From positions 930,001 to 994,000 of the forward strand of contig JAUKUA010000006.1 in the NCBI GenBank assembly GCA_030549175.1: 64,000 nucleotides of DNA. Direction: 5' to 3'. Position 1 is the first letter of the stretch. Every line of letters starts with the position of its first letter. Under the pieces are notes generated by a model. The model did no database searches and was not told the origin of the DNA. It was given only the letters and a program-made list of their open reading frames with translations. This DNA comes from Lasiosphaeris hirsuta. Lineage: Eukaryota; Ascomycota; Sordariomycetes; Sordariales; Lasiosphaeriaceae. A program made the translations under genes and the position numbers. This document shows positions 58,576 through 64,000 of this stretch, piece by piece.

Positions 58576-60821
58576 ATGGGAAGGATCAGTGCAGTCTCTG
58601 GTTTTTGCTTCGCCGCGGCGGTTCTTTCCCAGGCCATCGCGGCTCAATCGGCTTCGACAACTCAGACATTTGCCTCTACCCCTATTCCGGTAGTCGGCGT
58701 TCAAGCCGGAATCGATGTGAAGACGGGTCAGCGCCCTGCGAGGCAAAACATCAACAATCTATATGCACGGGGAGGGCCACAATGGTAAGGAAGAAAGCCT
58801 GACACAGGAGTTTGACAAGAGTTGACAATCTGATTGGGACGGCCGTCTTCACACCCTTCCAGGGATCTCTACATCCTCGCCCTATCGGAACTACAAGCCG
58901 TCAACGAGACAGATGCGCTATCGTATTTTGCAATAGCAGGTAAGTAGGACCTCGAGAGAGCCTCACTTCCGACCCCCCCCCCAAACACCCAATTCGGTTT
59001 CCCATGCGTCTGACAACCCCAAAGGTATCCATGGGCTTCCACACAGTGCGTGGAATGGCGTCGAACAGGTCTCGGGCGCTCCAAAGAACACCGGATACTG
59101 CCCCCATAATGTACGGTCCCTTGCGAGTCGCCAATCCCCCCTGCCGAGAACACCCGTGGCTTATCAGCTCCCCATTGAAGGAACTCATCTTTAGCACCTG
59201 GCACCGGGCTTACGTGGTACTATTCGAGGTGCGCGAACCCACAGAGTATTGTGACATTGACCGCCTTCTCGGCGGCTGAGACTCTCTGCAGCAAACCTTG
59301 GTCTCGCATGCCCTCCGCATAGCGAGCCAATACCCCTCAAGTAGCTCCCCAGCCTACCAAGCTGCTGCACAGACTCTGAGGCAACCATACTGGGACTGGG
59401 CGTCACAGCCTAGACTACCCACTGCGGCCATGGTGGCAAACGTCACCGTAAATGGGCCGGGTGGTATGGTGACGCTACGGAATCCTCTTTACAGCTACCG
59501 TTTCCAACGGCAGTCGGCCGAGTCCGGGTTCGGGGGCCCCTTAGCCGAACTTCAGGAAACGGTCCGATGCCCTGAGACTCAGGGTTTAGGGCATAATGTC
59601 ACGGCTTCTGATGAACAGATGGATTCTGTTGCTGAGGATTTGATCAATGATGTAGTAGGTTGCTATCTGCCTTCTGAGCCTACGGGCCATTCATGTTCGT
59701 CATTCATGCTCGCTAGTAGCTAATTAGGGTAGTACGATGTCTTCACTCGAACGCAAACATTTGAGGATATGGCATTTGACAGATGGCAAGGCTCGAGCTT
59801 CGAAAACCCTCACAATATTGTTCATAATCACGCGGGCTGCGGAGGAACCATAGGGAACATTGACTGGTCAGCCTTTGATCCGATATTGTAAGCCGCTCCC
59901 TCGCTGTTCTTTGGAAGAGGGATTCTAACACACATAAGCATGCTTCATCATTGCAATGTTGACCGACTCACCGCCATGTGGCAAGCCATCCACTATAAGC
60001 ATCCCATGTTTACAACTACAGGTCGCTCTACTGGCCAGTACGCAACCCCGGAAGGTTCTCTCATCACGGCGGACAGTCCGTTGAAACCCTTCTATGGCAA
60101 TAATTCACGTTTCCACACGAGCAATACGGTCTCAAACATTCGTGAGCTTGGATACACGTATCCTGAGATAAATGACTGGTCTACGACGCCTGAACAGTTG
60201 GCTATTTATATCCGCGCCCAGGTGAACATGCTCTACGGCAGCAACTCTGGGATGGACAGTGTCGCTAGCCGGTCACATCATCAAGGGAAGAATTATCGCC
60301 CAGCAACACTATCGCAGCCGCAATCCAGATACTACACGGCTGAGATCCAGATGAATAGGTCCGAGATTCCGCTCCCATCAACAATCAACCTTGTTATCAG
60401 TGGATCTATCGTCGGCCGCATGTCGATGCTTTCGATGCCGAGCAACGGCTTGGCCTCTGTCAGCTTACCACTGCGAGACGTGATTGTGGGAAATCAGAGT
60501 CTACACAACATGGATACTGTGACAGCAATCTCATTTCTCCAGCAAAAAATGACGATAGATATTCGCATGGTAAGTTGCCAAGATATCCTCAGTCCACCGA
60601 ACAGAAATTCGGAGAAACAATTTGAACCTTTGAGAACAAGAAATTCTGCTAACACCTAATTGTAGAATGACGGTGCTACAGTATCGGTCGAAACGACCTC
60701 GAGCTTGCAGCTTGAGGTACAAGACATGAACTACGTCGCCCAGCTTAACAATACCGGGTTTCCTAGCTTTGGCAACGCAACCAGGTGGCCCGTCCGGGTG
60801 CAACCGAGCATGAGGCCCTAG
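58576..60821 (+). CDS. Secreted tyrosinase (type 3 copper oxidase)
   Basis: Oxidises phenols to o-quinones using a dinuclear copper site; fungal secreted members act in pigment and phenolic metabolism. Eight exons: 58576..58784, 58863..58939, 59025..59110, 59181..59228, 59292..59654, 59733..59887, 59939..60569 and 60666..60821, giving 574 aa. Signal peptide MGRISAVSGFCFAAAVLSQA. CuA: His98 (AGIHGLPH), Cys121-x-His123 (YCPHNELIF, the Cys-His thioether arrangement) and His132 (TWHRAY). CuB: His288 and His292 (NPHNIVHNHAGC), and the late His pair in IFMLHHCNVDRL. The C-terminal 250 residues form the usual beta-rich tail. An in-frame ATG at 58534 would add 14 residues before the signal peptide and is less likely. 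Confidence 0.94.
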
Positions 60822-61798
60822 TAGTTTGCTCCCTCTTGTTAGTGTTTCGTGCCATGGTACTTCTCTTGTATGACTTTAGCGTGGGTGTTATTTTCCATTC
60901 TCACCTCGGAGTTGGTTCTTGGGTAAGGCAAGGGGGGCGCCATCTTGAGACATATTATGCCGCGTAGATATGTGTCTCCTTACCTCCGGGGTGAGGCATA
61001 ATTTGAAGCCTCTAGAAATGCTTTCTTCGGAGTAGGTGAGGTTGTTGGCGGTCCGTCTCCGCCTTCGTCTCTGCCACCGTCCAGTTGGTTGCTTCATCTG
61101 TCTTGGATTCGTAGCCTAGTCTCGGGTAGAATAGAACCACCCATGAACAGGCTGCAATTCCTTTGTACGAGGGGATAAACGAAAAGATAACACGGATCTT
61201 AAGAAGTCTGTCGTTCAAATAGGCCTTCAAATAAGACAAGTAAATAATGACAGTTTTAATTTGGGACAAGGGGTTTTCCATCACTACTCGCATCCTTTCT
61301 GGATATCGATCAAGAGTTTGCTCTCAATGAACCATACTGGCTTCTACTCACAACTGCGACTTCTAATACGCATCAACAAAACCCCAAACGGAACAACAAG
61401 CAATGCATGGATCGAGTAACTGACCTACCAGCATCGATCTCGACACATAACCTCCAACTGAACTTCGCACTTCTCACCACATGATGACTTTCAAGTAACA
61501 GGACTTATACTTACGACCACGAACCATAGGAAAACTCGGGATCCTGTTTCCACATAAGTGGGGCCTTGGCCCCTCTATTAACCCTAACCCTTCTATTTCA
61601 CGTTCACGTGCCACAGCAAATCAACCCCTCAGCCCCTCCTCCCAATCGCCCCGCAATACCTATTCCTTCCTCCTTACAATCGCCCTGCAACACACCTGTT
61701 CCTTCCATCGCTAATAAGCAAAGCGAGCCTTGCTCTTGCAATTGCCCTAGGTGCACAACAACATTCTGTCTTCATCATCATCAAAGCCATCCGCCCAC
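60822..61798. other. Intergenic region
   Basis: About 1 kb, AT-rich in the middle, with no recognised gene. A Pro-rich frame at 61566..61841 is in the same phase as the main body of the downstream pseudogene, but ends at a stop before it. Confidence 0.5.
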
Positions 61799-62935
61799 AT
61801 GGCCGACAAGAAAGCAATCGCCGTCCAGCTCGATCGGCTGACTCTACCCGGCAACACCTCCAGAGACAGCATCTCCCGACTCCCCCACACCATCTGTGGG
61901 CTTGCCGGTCTCGCGCGTCGATAAGATCATCGCCGAAATCCACAATCGCATCGGTGGCCGAGTTGAGGTCGAAGAGGAGTGGTGGTGCATCAGCCTTAGC
62001 CGCGACGAGTTCAAGGCTTTTGAGGTGCGCTTTGCAACCGAAGGGGATTACCGCTGGCCAAAGTAGGTTGCCTGTGTTACCCTTTGTTCAGCATCGCATC
62101 AGCTAACCTCTGATTAGGTACGACTACTTCCCTCAGCTTGCCAAGTTTGTCCTACGTATGGCGGGCATTGTCTACGAAGACGTTATCAGTGGATTCGAAA
62201 GCCTAGTCACAGAGCAGTTGATCGATATACGGCGAGGTAACGACCAAGTCGCAGCCGATTTCGCTCGGGGCATACGCGCAAGAGGAAGCCCAAAGATTGA
62301 GAGAGATGGTGGTTCCCATAACCCAGACGGGTCATTTTAAGCATAAGGATGCGACAGAGCTTGGTGTCATTCTGGAGGTCTCACATTCACAAAAACGCCA
62401 AGATTTGCCGTTCCTCGCAGATGAGTACATCCTAGGTTCAAATGGGTTGACCCAGGCGGTCATCGGGATCGACCTTGAGTACCGGAAGAAGGGAAAAGAA
62501 GCAAGAGTTATGGTATGGCGACCAAACAAGACCAAGAACGAGATCAGCACCAAGAAGACCTTTGAGGGTACTTTTCGGGATGTAGATGGGAATTTGGTCA
62601 ATGGCAGACGGAACCTTCGGATTTGGTTAAAGGATTTCGGTAACAAGCTTGATTGTCCTGGAATCCAAAAGGTCGGGGAGTCGATTACCATCTCCTTTGC
62701 TCAGTTATATGAGTTAGTACAGGAGAGCGAGGCTGATGATAGTCAGATACGGAAGCGGAGGCGGGGATCGGATGAGGTTCTCGCAGGTGTGAGTAAGAAG
62801 CGGATGGTCCGCCCGGCGCCAGAGAGACTTTCAACCTGTGAGCATTTTCACCATAAAAGAGAATGGCGATGGCAGCAAAATGACGACAGCACCTTGCAGA
62901 GTCGATATGAAGCAAAGCGACTGAATGTCCAGTAG
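61799..62935 (+). pseudogene. Frameshifted member of a fungal PD-(D/E)XK-like family
   Basis: The conceptual protein belongs to a large uncharacterised family of filamentous ascomycetes. Its hallmarks are EWWCISLSRDEF, FPQLAKFVLRMAGIVYED, GFESLVTEQLIDIRRGND, a PD-x-SF turn, and VILEVSHSQKRQDLPFLADE; the Asp..Glu-x-Ser pattern resembles restriction-endonuclease-like folds. The start is MADKKAIAVQLDRLTL at 61799. Two single-base gains break it: one in the CCC at about 61847-61849 (frame change just after LTLP), one in the T4 at 62335..62338 (between PDGSF and KHKDATE). A 55-nt intron at 62063..62117 still has good splice sites. The C-terminus is basic (RKRRRGSDE). Either a young pseudogene or two homopolymer assembly errors. 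Confidence 0.85.
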
Positions 62936-63250
62936 CAGTGGCTTCCTCCTTCAATTTGGATATCCATGAATAATATCCGCTGGTAGAGCTGGTGATCTCC
63001 ACACACAACATCCTCTTACATTCCCATCATTATCATCCATACATACCCCACGATTCCTTTCTCTGTGTATATACAACGTGATCCCCAAGCCAAAAAAAAA
63101 AAAACCTCTTCTTTTCCCCATACGTATTCGCATCTATATCTCGTGTACGTTGTTGCCAAATCGCGAGTGTCATGCCTCTCTATATGCCCCTGAAATTTCA
63201 AAACAAGCCCTATGCTATGCAGCAATGAGAATTCCTCAGCAGTCTCCCAT
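62936..63250. other. Convergent intergenic gap
   Basis: About 315 bp between the pseudogene and the GH5 gene, with an A12 run near 63092. It probably holds the GH5 3' UTR; nothing else seen. Confidence 0.5.
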
Positions 63251-64000
63251 CTAGAAAGCCTCTGGTAGATCCGAGAAACTCGGAATCGTCGACGAGCAGT
63301 CAAAGTCCCTGTCGTATGCCTTGGCAGGCAGCACACCAGCTGCCAGCCCCTTCTTATAACTCCACTGCGGCCTTGTTGTCATCGAGTCATGTCAGCACCC
63401 CCGCCGAACGCAACTCTGGAAAAGAGAGAAACTTACGCCGACTCGGTATCCCACACCCAGTAAAACCACCCATACCCCTTTTCAAAGCTCACCATTTGCG
63501 CCTCTGCAAACATCTTCAGAAACTGCTTGTACGAATCACTCCACTCACTGGCATCCGCGTTAGCCGGCCCGCAGTCGCATCGCCTGTCCTGAAGCGGGCA
63601 CCTCGGCGTCGTGACATCGGTGGTAGCGTTGCCCGTGAAGAGGGAGCCCGTCCAGCGGTTTCCCCACCCAACGTTCGTCAGGTGGCGGGTGCAGTCCGTG
63701 TCGGCCTGAGACCACTCGGCGACGAGGGTCGGACCAAAGCCGGTTGCGCGGTTCGAGCTGGTCAATGTCTGCTCGGTCCAGCCAGCGCAGGCATACCGCA
63801 CCTTCTCCGAGTGGTTGAAGACGATCTGGTTGGTGTTGAAGATGACGTACTGGTGCACATCGAGCGCTGCGTTGTCGAGATTCTGCAGCTCGCCCTGCCA
63901 GTTGGCCAGCCCACGGAAGCCGTCACCGAAGACGACGACGGCGTCCTTGATCCCATTATCCCGCACCAACTTGTGCGCCGACTCGGTCCATGCTAGCACC
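63251..64000 (-). CDS. GH5 exo-1,3-beta-glucanase (glucan 1,3-beta-glucosidase), 5' end outside window
   Basis: Releases glucose from 1,3-beta-glucan ends, in wall remodelling or nutrition. The visible exons are from the window edge (64000) to 63437 and 63371..63251. The 65-nt intron is placed so that ESA joins PQWSYKKG. Family features are DVHQYVIFN, the nucleophile region VAEWSQADTDC, GWGNRWTGSLF, KMFAEAQMVSFEKGYGWFYW, and the C-terminus WSYKKGLAAGVLPAKAYDRD followed by CSSTIPSFSDLPEAF. The Cys-rich insert RCPLQDRRCDCG is typical of fungal EXG-type enzymes. The acid/base Glu and signal peptide lie beyond the window. An alternative acceptor seven bases later was rejected because it loses frame. 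Confidence 0.93.

Noticed and set aside
1..64000. CRISPR array, prophage or bacterial operon features
   Set aside because: The window is eukaryotic nuclear DNA with spliced genes; no regularly spaced direct repeats of CRISPR type were found.

Overview
The window is nuclear DNA of a filamentous ascomycete, most likely a Sordariomycete. Coding regions are broken by short introns (about 50-120 nt) with GT..AG ends and CTAAC/CTGAC-type branch points. A single 5S rRNA gene stands alone, as is usual in filamentous fungi. The gene set (GH47, GH81, GH16 CRH, GH5, tyrosinase, L-galactonate dehydratase, Stn1, a SIRT5-type sirtuin) fits Pezizomycotina. Exon models were built by hand from reading-frame continuity, splice signals and family motifs; all are frame-consistent, but none was checked against transcripts.

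Layout: 0-8 kb holds housekeeping genes: HBS1 (partial, minus) head to head with CCT5 (plus), then the DEAD-box helicase DBP9. 8-9.4 kb carries two small unrecognised ORFs. 10-12 kb is a secreted GH47 alpha-1,2-mannosidase. 13.8-15.1 kb is the RAD10/ERCC1 repair nuclease subunit, followed by a tRNA-like relic, an intron-containing tRNA-like gene and an unrecognised 384-aa protein. 19.7-26 kb is gene-dense: L-galactonate dehydratase, a secreted SURNod19-like protein, a stand-alone DRAP-type deaminase, a DNAJC9-like J-protein and Stn1. 27-34 kb has a GH81 endo-1,3-beta-glucanase, a sirtuin needing a GC-AG intron, and a GPI-anchored CRH cell-wall transglycosylase. 37.9-39.8 kb is a Dal5-family MFS transporter.

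From 39.8 to 53.8 kb there is about 14 kb with no convincing protein gene, only a 5S rRNA gene and eroded protein-like fragments. 53.8-55 kb is a DapA-family aldolase, and 58.6-60.8 kb a secreted tyrosinase. 61.8-62.9 kb is a twice-frameshifted member of a fungal nuclease-like family, and the window ends inside a GH5 exo-1,3-glucanase.

Themes: cell-wall beta-glucan metabolism (GH81, CRH, GH5), glycoprotein processing (GH47), proteostasis and translation (HBS1, CCT5, DNAJC9) and genome maintenance (RAD10, STN1). L-galactonate dehydratase and the DapA-type aldolase could act in consecutive steps of D-galacturonate breakdown, but they lie 33 kb apart and the aldolase's substrate is uncertain. 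No dedicated biosynthetic cluster and no clearly undescribed system was found. The best leads are the tRNA-like loci, the double-frameshift gene, the atypical splice sites of the sirtuin and the 14-kb gene-poor block.
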